Positions 42,037 to 49,096 of a DNA stretch of 64,000 bases are shown here, one piece after another (position 1 is the stretch's first letter; each line of letters opens with the position of its first letter). The stretch covers positions 2,790,001-2,854,000 of the forward strand of contig OZ245996.1 in NCBI GenBank assembly GCA_965230205.1, written 5' to 3'. A program made the translations under genes and the position numbers. Origin of the DNA: CANLBN01 sp965230205 (GTDB lineage: Bacteria > Pseudomonadota > Gammaproteobacteria > Pseudomonadales > Cellvibrionaceae). The notes beneath the pieces are model-generated. The model was not told the DNA's origin. It ran no database searches and saw only the letters and a program-made list of their open reading frames with translations.

Positions 42037-42145
42037 TGCTGTGGTTTCCTTGTGTTCTTGTCATTAATTACGAAGTGTTTGTTTTTTACTCAGCTTTTTA
42101 TATCTATTTTTACAAAATTCATATGAGTTGCAGGTTAGGTGATTT

Positions 42146-42676
42146 TTACCAAACACGGTGATTAACGGATATATCACCTTTTTCTATAAGGTAAGTGTAC
42201 TCTTCTTCGAAATTTACTCGAAGGGTTAGTTTAAAAGAATCTAGGTGCTCGCTTGGTTCATAGAAAAGAAGATACTTCGTTAGTCCACCTACCGAGATAT
42301 AAGATTTGCCGGCAACATGTTCCGTTGATTGCCAGCCTTTGATAGTTTGTGGGCATTTACCTTTTTTGCAAATAGATAGTATTTCATTGGCTTTTGTTAG
42401 AGATTCTGATTTTGCCAGCTCGAACGAAGTTTTTAAGGAAATATAAGATAATGAGAAAACACATACGGTTAAAATTGGGCGAATAAGGCTTTTGGTCGAA
42501 TTTTGTTTCTTGATTAATTTCGAGACTATACTGTAAATCGACAAAAATAGGCACAGCCACCCAATTGCCCAAAATATAAATGTGAAAAAATCAATGGGAA
42601 TAAACACCAACGGCAAAAAAGCTAAAGGTGGAATTATCCTTAATGCCCAATCGAGAATTATTTTTAATTGTTCCAT
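42146..42676 (-). CDS. Hypothetical membrane protein, cassette-borne
   Basis: Not recognised. The 176 residues have two to three hydrophobic segments in the first 85 (PLAFLPLVFIPIDFFTFIFWAIGWLCLFLSI split over 15-48, and 66-82) and then a soluble domain with strands. It sits just left of a clear attC at 42696-42744, so it was probably delivered as a gene cassette. A possible second attC half-site (ACCTAAC) lies shortly after its stop. Confidence 0.6.
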   Translation of the reverse strand: MEQLKIILDWALRIIPPLAFLPLVFIPIDFFTFIFWAIGWLCLFLSIYSIVSKLIKKQNSTKSLIRPILTVCVFSLSYISLKTSFELAKSESLTKANEILSICKKGKCPQTIKGWQSTEHVAGKSYISVGGLTKYLLFYEPSEHLDSFKLTLRVNFEEEYTYLIEKGDISVNHRVW

Positions 42677-42695
42677 GAATCTACTGTTTTCTTGG

Positions 42696-42744
42696 AGCTA
42701 ACACCGCAAATACAGATAAAGCGATGTGATTTGCTTTGTTATGT
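42696..42744 (-). other. Integron attC site
   Basis: A 49-base site read leftwards: R'' ACATAAC, L'' GCAAATCACA, loop, L' TGTATTTGC and R' GTTAGCT. The L arms pair as GCAAAT+ACA with one unpaired C, the extra-helical base typical of attC. The stop codon of the gene at 42739-43095 lies inside R''. Confidence 0.8.
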
Positions 42745-43095
42745 GTACCATGCCATACCTTCATGTGCTACCGAACCAAATAACACTTTTTTGTCTTTAT
42801 AGAGCGCTAGATCTTCAGGGAAGCCGGGTGCTAAGAAAGAATATACCGAGTCAACACACTCAAGTAGCTTAATTGACTCAGTGGTAACTTTATATTTGTA
42901 AACTCTAGCTTTATCACCAGTAAGCTGTGTTCCAGGCCACGAATCACAACTAAAGTTACTAATTAACCACGGTTCTAAATGATTTATTAACTCAAAGGCA
43001 GTGTCGTTGAATGCCATATTGCGCCAAACTAAGCTAAAAGAGTCAGCGTTCTCCAGTGCGTAATCTAGCAATTCTTCATAAGATGTATATTTCAT
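42739..43095 (-). CDS. Hypothetical cassette protein, 118 residues
   Basis: Not recognised. Soluble protein with aromatic-rich stretches (SFSLVWRNMAFNDTAFELINHLEPWLI) and a late SVAHEGMAWYT. There is no signal peptide. The stop codon lies in the R'' box of the attC at 42696-42744, the usual arrangement in an integron cassette. A clear attC is not seen on its other side. Confidence 0.6.
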   Translation of the reverse strand: MKYTSYEELLDYALENADSFSLVWRNMAFNDTAFELINHLEPWLISNFSCDSWPGTQLTGDKARVYKYKVTTESIKLLECVDSVYSFLAPGFPEDLALYKDKKVLFGSVAHEGMAWYT

Positions 43096-43138
43096 CCTAT
43101 CCTATCCGATATTACACATGTGGCTGTGGTTTGCCTTA

Positions 43139-43552
43139 TTAGCAGATATCAAAATCTACCCCTTCAATTAAAAAGAGTGATTCAATCATTTTTCCAATGT
43201 TTGTACTTTTATCTAAGCCATAACTGGTATAAAGGCTGTCATTATGATGAAACCGATGGATAGATGGCATAATTTTCAGTACTTTATCGAGCCAATTTTC
43301 AAAATGACTTTGAGTAAGCCCTTTACTTTTAACAGACATAAACTCATTAAATATTACAACCTCTATATTCTTACCATTATCTTCGGTTACTAACCAGTTA
43401 AAGGCTTTTATTTTATTGTTTATATCTGTTATGCAGTATGCAAGTGCTTTTTCTTCTGATTGAGAGGAATGTTTTGCTAATGTATTGGTCGGTAAATGTA
43501 GTACTGATGCAACCACATTTTCGCCTTTTTTCTCTATACCTAACTTAAGCAT
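43139..43552 (-). CDS. Hypothetical cassette protein, 137 residues
   Basis: Not recognised. Soluble alpha/beta protein (MLKLGIEKKGENVVASVLHL; KIEVVIF-like strand; KIMPSIHRFHHNDSLYTSYGLDKST). It lies between the gene at 42739 and the frameshifted lipoprotein, with only 35-45 bases on either side and no full attC visible. It may share a multi-gene cassette or have lost its site. Confidence 0.55.
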   Translation of the reverse strand: MLKLGIEKKGENVVASVLHLPTNTLAKHSSQSEEKALAYCITDINNKIKAFNWLVTEDNGKNIEVVIFNEFMSVKSKGLTQSHFENWLDKVLKIMPSIHRFHHNDSLYTSYGLDKSTNIGKMIESLFLIEGVDFDIC

Positions 43553-43587
43553 ATAATTTTAACTAATTGTCCTGCTGTCTGTACTTG

Positions 43588-43943
43588 TTAACTCTTCGGC
43601 ACAAGATTGATAACACCCATTCTATAAGGTTTTTCAGAAAAGTTATTAGCTTTAAAAACTATAGTCTTATAAGGCTGATAACCTTTGCACTCTAATTGTA
43701 ATGCGTATTTATTGCCATATGGGGCAATAGAAATTGGAACGGAGAACGAACCGGAAACGAGTATTGACCAAGGCGCCTCCCATTTTTACCGTTATCTACT
43801 ACAAAAAGCTCACATTCTTCTATGTGTGTTTTCCCTTGTTGATTTTGAATATGGCCTTCCACATCAAGGTATCGACTACAAGGAGCTATAAAACAACATC
43901 CTGTTATCGTCAAAATTGGAAGAATTAAAGTAACTTTTCTCAT
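43588..43943 (-). pseudogene. Small lipoprotein with frameshift at an A5 tract
   Basis: The ATG at 43943 opens a lipoprotein (MRKVTLILPILTITGCCFI, lipobox near C17). The frame as written ends at 43692 after HYN. A second frame continues through KWEAPWSILVSGSFS, IAPYGNKYALQLECKGYQPYKT and ends VINLVPKS at 43588. The switch lies at a run of five A on the coding strand (T-run at 43783-43787); one more A would join the frames as NGKKWEAPWS. This may be a real mutation, phase variation or a sequencing slip. It is part of the attC cassette region. Confidence 0.7.
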
Positions 43944-43949
43944 CAGTAG

Positions 43950-44067
43950 AGTTAACGCCCGATACTGCGGGCAATTGAAGCGAAGCGTAAATTGCTCCTT
44001 CACTTGCTAATTAATGCTCGTCTCAGCACGCGCGTTTTTGTGTGAGAACATGGCACATTTGTTAGGC
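43950..44067 (-). other. attC-like site, long and partly degenerate
   Basis: Read leftwards it starts with a canonical R'' GCCTAAC (44067-44061) and ends with R' GTTAACT (43956-43950), 118 bases in all. The interior has small hairpins, such as CCCG with CGGG next to R', but the two outer arms do not pair well, so it may be a decayed or hybrid site. Confidence 0.5.
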
Positions 44068-44086
44068 CACTCTATATTCAGTTTAT

Positions 44087-44710
44087 TCATGGAATACCAT
44101 TACACCCGTGTTGAATGAAGCCTTCTCGTTGACAGAGTTGTTCGTAGTACGCTTGGATTGCAGGAAGCTCAGGCCTTTCCATCGGTGTTGATAACCAACG
44201 ATGTGTAGCAAGGCCAAGTACAATATCCGCTAACGTAAAATCAGCACCAAGTATAAATTTACCTGATTCGCTGAGTTGGTGATCAAGTAAAGTCATGTTC
44301 TTATTCCAAGCTTGGACACTTGTATTGACCAGCACCGCATCAGAATATGCAGGGTCTTTCCTTACTAGAGACATAAATGAATACCGCCAAGAGGTATTGA
44401 GCTCTGTAGCCTGCCAGTCCATCCATTTTTCAACTCGTGCTTTTGCCTTCGGCTCTTGAGGTAAAAGATCCCAGCGTTTTTCGGAAGAGGCAAGATAACG
44501 ACAAATAGTGTTTGACTCCCAAAGAGTAAAATCTTGATCAATAATAACTGGAACTAATGCGTTAGGGTTTAATATAAGAAACTCAGTTTTATTTAAATCG
44601 TTTTTCTCAACACCCCATTCTTCAAGCTTATAAGCTAAAGGAAGCTCAGCACATAACCAAAGCACTTTGCGTACATTGATAGAAGTTGATTTTCCAAGGA
44701 CTCTTAGCAT
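44087..44710 (-). CDS. Glutathione S-transferase
   Basis: Cytosolic GST of 207 residues with a thioredoxin-like N-terminal half (LGKSTSINVRKVLWLCAELPL; NPNALVPVIIDQDFTLWESNTICRYLA) and a helical C-terminal half (WMDWQATELNTSW; FTLADIVLGLATHRW). The VPVI cis-proline and the E-S pair for glutathione are present. It conjugates or reduces unknown compounds. It lies between an attC-like site and a decayed gene in the cassette cluster. Confidence 0.88.
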   Translation of the reverse strand: MLRVLGKSTSINVRKVLWLCAELPLAYKLEEWGVEKNDLNKTEFLILNPNALVPVIIDQDFTLWESNTICRYLASSEKRWDLLPQEPKAKARVEKWMDWQATELNTSWRYSFMSLVRKDPAYSDAVLVNTSVQAWNKNMTLLDHQLSESGKFILGADFTLADIVLGLATHRWLSTPMERPELPAIQAYYEQLCQREGFIQHGCNGIP

Positions 44711-44747
44711 GGTGTAATTGTTCTCTTAATGTTTCTGCCTACCATAG

Positions 44748-45199
44748 TTATGAGTGATTTTGGTGCTTAGCAATATTTTCTGCTACTACTTTCTTTGACT
44801 CTAACCATTCTTCGTAATGTAATAAACTATTCCAGTTAAACTCTTTCTTATGTGTAAATACGATATATATATACTCTTTTTCATTTCATCAGCTCTTAAT
44901 AAAAAACGTGCTGCTTTTGGAGAACCCCCTATACCTGGAATAGGCTGGCTACAGTCGTTTTCTATCTATTTTTTAGCCTCAGCTAACGAAATCTCAGACC
45001 ATGCATACGGGTGACCTGTTGTATATATTTTGTAGCTGAATGGGTCACCTTCTAGAGAATCAATAAATTCTACTAATTTATTTACGCCCTGCTTTTTATA
45101 CTTTTTTGATAGACTTACAAGCCAATACACGAAAGGGCCTAAAAAGACTAAGCATAGAACTATAAGAATCATAAGATCTCTTGCTTGTTCTTCGTTCAT
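44748..45199 (-). pseudogene. Decayed hypothetical gene (internal stop plus frameshift)
   Basis: The first 77 codons (45199-44966) encode a single membrane segment and a soluble part ending SLAEAKK, then TAG. The same frame continues past the stop as IENDCSQPIPGIGGSPKAAR and FLLRADEMKKS. After a run of AT repeats it becomes sensible in another frame (VFTHKKEFNWNSLLHYEEW, then SKKVVAENIAKH) down to a TAA at 44748-44750. So one longer protein appears to have been lost by a nonsense change and a slip in an AT repeat. Family not recognised. Confidence 0.6.
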
Positions 45200-45206
45200 T
45201 GTCTAC

Positions 45207-45746
45207 TCATAACTTGTTACGTGTATTTTCAATGAATTCACGTGCTTCTTTACGATTAGTTAAACGTACAAAGTTCAAATGAGAGAACTCGTGTGATTGC
45301 ATGACGTTTTCATACCTTTCTTTGTTACGCCCATAATTTTGGAAGAACCACATTAAAATAGAAGACTTGTGAAAGAATGACTTTCTGAATGATTCTTTAT
45401 TACCTGTATTAGGCCAAAGCTCGTCTTTTTTAATTGCGCGATGTATGGTGCGACCTAATAATTGGGTAAAAGTAGTAAGGTAGCTAAAATCTAACCATAT
45501 AGCTGTATCAGCTCTTTGCCACTTAATATCAGTTGTTCTACTAAAATTCCCGTCTAACACCCAAGTATCATTACTAACCGCTGAAGCCACTTTAGGCAAA
45601 AATTCTTCCTCCGTTGACTCAACCCAATTCGGTTTCCAAAACAGCTCATCTAACTGTACATAAGGAATGCCTAAAGCGGCGGAAAGCTCTTTGGAGAAAG
45701 TTGTTTTTCCACTACCAGTGGTTCCAATAACATTAATTCTCTTCAT
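45207..45746 (-). CDS. P-loop kinase-like protein (adenylate kinase/FlaR-like)
   Basis: Nucleotide-binding protein of 179 residues with Walker A GTTGSGKTT (8-16) and the LDELFWKPNW segment of the group often named DNA topology modulation protein or adenylate-kinase-related. It has the Arg/Glu-rich lid area (LLGRTIHRAIKKDELWP) and no membrane segment. True substrate unknown. It is the first gene after the strong attC at 45766-45825, so it is a cassette gene. Confidence 0.8.
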   Translation of the reverse strand: MKRINVIGTTGSGKTTFSKELSAALGIPYVQLDELFWKPNWVESTEEEFLPKVASAVSNDTWVLDGNFSRTTDIKWQRADTAIWLDFSYLTTFTQLLGRTIHRAIKKDELWPNTGNKESFRKSFFHKSSILMWFFQNYGRNKERYENVMQSHEFSHLNFVRLTNRKEAREFIENTRNKL

Positions 45747-45765
45747 TCTCTAACACTTCGTATAC

Positions 45766-45825
45766 ACATAACGCCGCCAGCAGGGGAGCAACTTTGCTGC
45801 TTCCCGCTGGCTGGCCTTGTTAACT
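45766..45825 (-). other. Integron attC site
   Basis: Sixty bases. Read leftwards: R'' AGTTAAC, arm GGCCAGCCAGCGGGAAGCAG, a loop, arm TTGCTCCCCTGCTGGCGGC and R' GTTATGT. The long arms pair with a few unpaired bases. A textbook-shaped site, directly after the stop of the gene at 45827-46162. Confidence 0.88.
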
Positions 45826-45826
45826 T

Positions 45827-46162
45827 TTAACCAGAAAGGTCGATATAAGCAGCTCGACGGCAGTTTGTATCTCCACTCGATAACGCTGATATTTTTACAG
45901 TTTGACTTTTGGTAGTGTACGCTGCAAGCGCAATTGAAAACGCTCTATTATGTGTTGCCTCGTCTGCAGACAAGCTTAAGGGAAAGACAATAACAGTACC
46001 ATTAGCACATGGCCCAGTACCCCCTGAAGTCCTAACAAAAAAACTTTTTGAGCCATCTGGTGTATTCCCGATGGTAGTTATTTTTACTCCTGAAACTAAA
46101 TTATCTGCACTTACTAGGTTTGAAAGGCTAATAAACATACAGAACAGAAATAGTTTTTTCAT
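45827..46162 (-). CDS. Small exported protein, DUF5992-like (cassette)
   Basis: A 111-residue protein with a signal peptide (about 1-19, cut near VSADN). Mature part: beta-rich, ending NRAFSIALAAYTTKSQTVKISA and a Cys-containing tail (DTNCRRAAYIDLSG). It resembles the neighbouring cassette gene at 46240 in its end region, and I place both tentatively in DUF5992. It is a single-gene cassette flanked by attC on both sides. Confidence 0.65.
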   Translation of the reverse strand: MKKLFLFCMFISLSNLVSADNLVSGVKITTIGNTPDGSKSFFVRTSGGTGPCANGTVIVFPLSLSADEATHNRAFSIALAAYTTKSQTVKISALSSGDTNCRRAAYIDLSG

Positions 46163-46186
46163 TTTTTATCCTTTGTGTATTAATAA

Positions 46187-46239
46187 AGTTAACGCCGTGG
46201 TAAGGGGCGGCCGGAGCAAACTTGACCACTTTGTTATGT
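46187..46239 (-). other. Integron attC site
   Basis: Fifty-three bases. Read leftwards: R'' ACATAAC, L'' GTGGTCAA, loop, L' TTACCAC and R' GTTAACT. GTGGT pairs with ACCAC and an unpaired C follows, as in other attC sites. Confidence 0.82.
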
Positions 46240-46563
46240 TTACAACCTCATTAAATTAATTAATGGACGCCCATTAAAACAACCCAATGCCATAGATATT
46301 GGCTGGCCTGCCAAGCGAGCCGCAAGCGCCATTGAATAAATAGCACGACCATGATCTGTTGCTAGGTCTACCTGATTATATTGTTGATTACACTCTGGCG
46401 GAACGTAATTATTCGGAACTCCGCCTTCTACTACTATAATGCCCATACCATTTTCAACAATTAAACTTGCTATTTTTTGATATGGAGTCCAAGAACCTGG
46501 ATTTGAAAATGCTGAAGCTGATAAGAATAAAGTAACAAGTAAAAGATGCCTTAAAATAAACAT
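46240..46563 (-). CDS. Small exported protein, DUF5992-like (cassette)
   Basis: A 107-residue exported protein from the ATG at 46563, which has GGAG before it; the longer frame runs into the next attC. A signal peptide covers about 1-19 (SASAFSNPG). The end region HGRAIYSMALAARLAGQPISMALGCFNGRPLINL parallels HNRAFSIALAAYTTKSQTVKI in the adjacent cassette, so the two look like diverged paralogues. Function unknown. Confidence 0.65.
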   Translation of the reverse strand: MFILRHLLLVTLFLSASAFSNPGSWTPYQKIASLIVENGMGIIVVEGGVPNNYVPPECNQQYNQVDLATDHGRAIYSMALAARLAGQPISMALGCFNGRPLINLMRL

Positions 46564-46581
46564 AATTCTCCTTTCAATAAA

Positions 46582-46692
46582 ACATAACGCCCGTAGCAGG
46601 CGCATTTATGTAGGTGGGTTTTGTATGCCAGAGTAGCGACCGGCATGCAAAAAACGCCGGAATAAATATCGCGCTGACTACGTTTGTTAAGT
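46582..46692 (-). other. Integron attC site
   Basis: 111 bases. Read leftwards: canonical R'' ACTTAAC, arm CGTAGTCAGCGCG, a long imperfect middle, arm TGCGCCTGCTACGGGC and R' GTTATGT. CGTAG and CAG-GCGC pair with one unpaired T. The stop of the gene at 46687-47085 lies inside R''. Confidence 0.85.
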
Positions 46693-47085
46693 GTTTTGCC
46701 ACTTTAAAATGTGTTCTGTTATTGGCCACCAATTTTCCTTGTTTTGGTCGCTTGAGTCAGCCCAATACTCCAGCTCAAATTCATGAATTTCTGGATCCCC
46801 ATGCAGAAGGGCCATGATTTCATTATGTAACTGATGTACAGCTCCGTTAGATTGCACATGTTCATTGAGACATTCAAGAAAGAAGCAACCTAACAAGCGC
46901 TTTTCTTGGTCATTTGTTGATTCGCCTTTATAGATTTCGAAGTACTGTTCAATTTCACTTAAACTGCATGAGGTATATTCGAAATCTTGGTCGTAGCTGT
47001 CAAATCTAGTTCCTGGGTCAATTCCCATTCTTTTAAAGATGGATACTGCCGCATCTATACTTGGGTGTTTAAGATCATCTCTCAT
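46687..47085 (-). CDS. Hypothetical cassette protein, 132 residues
   Basis: Not recognised. Acidic, helical, soluble protein (MRDDLKHPSIDAAVSIFKRMG; SEIEQYFEIYKGESTNDQEKRLLGCFFLECLNEH). It is a single-gene cassette: its stop lies in the R'' box of the attC at 46582-46692 and another attC ends 9 bases before its start codon. No signal peptide. Confidence 0.65.
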   Translation of the reverse strand: MRDDLKHPSIDAAVSIFKRMGIDPGTRFDSYDQDFEYTSCSLSEIEQYFEIYKGESTNDQEKRLLGCFFLECLNEHVQSNGAVHQLHNEIMALLHGDPEIHEFELEYWADSSDQNKENWWPITEHILKWQNT

Positions 47086-47094
47086 CGTGTGTAC

Positions 47095-47143
47095 ACTTAA
47101 CAGTGTATTAATAAGGCCGCTGGCCTCATTAATATAGTTATGA
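47095..47143 (-). other. Integron attC site at the right end of the cluster
   Basis: Forty-nine bases. Read leftwards: R'' TCATAAC, arm TATATTAATGAGGCC, loop AGC, arm GGCCTTATTAATACA and canonical R' GTTAAGT. The arms pair at 13 of 15 positions with G-T pairs at the rest. No gene lies within about 230 bases on its far side. An alternative longer hairpin (GGCCGC with GCGGCC) followed by TGTTTTC could also act as a terminator. Confidence 0.8.
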
Positions 47144-47378
47144 GGCGGCCTTTGTTTTCTACATTTAAAATCTTTATCCTCTAAGCTACTCGTTACCTAG
47201 CACTTTACAGCAAACTTAATTGCATAAGTAACAATTAGAGTGGCTTTGCTTAATATTTAATCTGTTGAAAATATTACTTTGAAGGTTAACTTACCAATGC
47301 AGTTTTGAAAAGGTGTTTATGGCTTGTTAATTTTTAAAGAAGGTTTGATGGCCAGTGCGTCCTTGCACTGTTTAATCG
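47144..47378. other. Spacer right of the cassette cluster
   Basis: No gene. A short hairpin CAGTGC-N6-GCACTG at 47353-47370 lies just beyond the stop of the YdcZ-like transporter. No integrase gene, attI or integron promoter is recognisable. Confidence 0.55.
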
Positions 47379-47825
47379 CTAGCTTATTTTACGAGATAGA
47401 AAAATTCCGATCACCATCAATACAATACCGAATAAGCGGGTTGGAGAAATCGGAATAATTTGGGCATTAAATAAACCGAAATGGTCGATAATAGAGGCTG
47501 AGATTATTTGCCCTAGCAAGACTACAAATATGGCATTGCCGACGCCAAAGCGTGGTACTAACCAAGTAATGGATAGAACATAAAAAGCGACAAATATTCC
47601 ACCAATATATAAATAGGGCGGTGCACTATTAAACGACAATGTGGTTGGTAGACCATTAATGACTAGTGCCGCTAAGGCGATAACAAAGGCACCAAAAAAT
47701 AAGACGGCCGTAGCAGCAGTGGTAGACCCCAAGCGAATGCTTAGGGCTCCACTAATGGTTGCCATAATCGGAATGCCAATGCCTGCTGCCAAAGCCAGTG
47801 CCGAGTAATGCATATTCAAGGTCAT
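47379..47825 (-). CDS. DMT-superfamily small transporter (YdcZ/DUF606-like)
   Basis: Membrane protein of 148 residues with five hydrophobic segments, the size and pattern of the YdcZ/DUF606 half-size drug/metabolite transporters (ALAAGIGIPIMATISGALSIRLGS; YLYIGGIFVAFYVLSITWLVPR; GVGNAIFVVLLGQIISASIIDHFG). It probably works as a homo- or heterodimer. It starts two bases after the tautomerase stop, so the two are one operon. An ATG at 47813 is another possible start. Confidence 0.85.
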   Translation of the reverse strand: MTLNMHYSALALAAGIGIPIMATISGALSIRLGSTTAATAVLFFGAFVIALAALVINGLPTTLSFNSAPPYLYIGGIFVAFYVLSITWLVPRFGVGNAIFVVLLGQIISASIIDHFGLFNAQIIPISPTRLFGIVLMVIGIFLSRKIS

Positions 47826-47827
47826 GG

Positions 47828-48034
47828 TTAAGACCCAGCTCGTGCACGGCGAACGGTAACGGATTCACCGCCAATTCCCCAGTTATCAGTTTCCACAACA
47901 TCTATGGTAACCACGGTGGTTTCCGGGTTTTTGCCCAGCTCGCGCTGTAATAAGTCGGTGACGGATTTAATCAGCGTCGCTTTTTTTTCTGCTGTCAGGT
48001 TTTCAGGGGTCACTTTAAAGTTAACGTAAGGCAT
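47828..48034 (-). CDS. 4-oxalocrotonate tautomerase-like protein
   Basis: Small tautomerase of about 68 residues. The ATG at 48034 exposes the catalytic Pro1 after Met removal (MPYVNFKVTPENLTAEKK) and has GGAG before it; the longer frame does not fit. The strand TTVVTIDVVETDNWGIGG matches the family. It is co-transcribed with a YdcZ-like transporter and divergent from a LysR gene. The substrate is an unknown keto-enol compound. Confidence 0.85.
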   Translation of the reverse strand: MPYVNFKVTPENLTAEKKATLIKSVTDLLQRELGKNPETTVVTIDVVETDNWGIGGESVTVRRARAGS

Positions 48035-48141
48035 GGTGGTGCTTCTCCATTTAAGGTTGAAAGATAAATAGGGGTGTTCGTTCAATGAAAATAGCTTAAC
48101 AAAAGTATATTATTAAAAATAATGATTGTTTTTGTTTTTTA

Positions 48142-48160
48142 ATATCAATATTATTGATAT
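48142..48160. promoter_or_regulatory. Perfect 19-bp palindrome directly before lysR
   Basis: ATATCAATA-T-TATTGATAT spans 48142-48160, so its last base touches the ATG of the LysR gene at 48161. It occupies the place of a ribosome binding site and lies in the divergent region with the tautomerase operon. Confidence 0.7.
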
Positions 48161-49003
48161 ATGGATTATCTATTACTAGAAACATTTTTGACGGTGACTG
48201 AAGCCGGTAGCTTTTCGAAAGCGGCTGAGCTAATGAATTGTGTTCAATCCAACATTACTGCTCGAATCAAGCGGTTAGAGGCACATTTTGGCCAGGCTCT
48301 ATTTGAGCGTGGCCGGGGTGGTGCCCGTACAACGGATTTTGGCTCGGAAGTGCAACAACAGGCTCGCCGCTTACTGGCGACTCATCATCAGGTGGAGCGT
48401 CAGTTAATGGATGCAGCTGGGCGTTCAGCCAAGTTCCGTTTAGGCTCTATGGAAACAACCGCTGGTGCACGTTTGCCACCGTTACTAAAGCGCTTGTCCG
48501 ATCAATTCCCCGGTGCCCGTTTGTCATTGCGTACCGCACCCACGGGGGAACTGACAGCGATGGTTTGGGAACGACAACTTGATGCGGCACTGGTGGCGGG
48601 GCCAATCGATGAAAGTCGCTTCCACAGTATCCAGGCTTTTCAGGAAACGCTGGTGGTTGCTCAGCCGATAAAAGGTCAGCCAGAACTATCTTTGCTGGCC
48701 TTTCGTGCCTCATGTAGTTACCGAAATATTGCCAATCAATGGCTGCGTTTAAACGGCTGTATGGATACTAAAGTTATTGAAATGGGCACTCTGGATGGGA
48801 TGTTAGGCTGTGTCGAGGCAGGTATGGGCTTTGCCATTTTTCCTGAAAGTGCAATTAAAACGTATCGTCATTTTGACAACCTTGAAATAAAGCCATTGCC
48901 TAAAGGTCTTGCTGAAGTCACGACGCATTTGATTTGGCGATATGATCATAAGCCAAGCGCAGTGCATCAGGCATTTGGTGGGTATCTAAAATCACCCAAA
49001 TAA
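48161..49003 (+). CDS. LysR-family regulator
   Basis: LysR-type regulator of 280 residues. The N-terminal helix-turn-helix (MDYLLLETFLTVTEAGSFSKAAELM, then QSNITARIKRLEAHFG) starts at the normal place, so the ATG at 48161 is right although no ribosome binding site is present. The ligand domain covers about 90-280. It probably controls the divergent tautomerase/transporter operon through the palindrome that abuts its start. Its GC content looks somewhat higher than the window average. Confidence 0.88.
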   Translation: MDYLLLETFLTVTEAGSFSKAAELMNCVQSNITARIKRLEAHFGQALFERGRGGARTTDFGSEVQQQARRLLATHHQVERQLMDAAGRSAKFRLGSMETTAGARLPPLLKRLSDQFPGARLSLRTAPTGELTAMVWERQLDAALVAGPIDESRFHSIQAFQETLVVAQPIKGQPELSLLAFRASCSYRNIANQWLRLNGCMDTKVIEMGTLDGMLGCVEAGMGFAIFPESAIKTYRHFDNLEIKPLPKGLAEVTTHLIWRYDHKPSAVHQAFGGYLKSPK

Positions 49004-49096
49004 TCATCACTTAAGTAATAAACCTTAAAGAAAACGTATCGAATAAGTGACGAGTTAAAATAGATCTCAATCAATAATAGCCTTGATATTATTGAC

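Noticed and set aside
42105..42145. ACCTAAC half-site after the membrane protein gene as an attC site
   Set aside because: R''-like box only; no matching R' box or stem between it and the next gene.
43553..43587. Spacer between the frameshifted lipoprotein and the 137-residue gene as an attC site
   Set aside because: It has GTTAAC and GTTAAA ends, but at about 36 bases it is too short and its arms do not pair.
47379..48034. Tautomerase and YdcZ-like transporter genes as part of the cassette array
   Set aside because: They form a tight operon with a divergent LysR regulator and lack attC between them, so they look like core chromosome.
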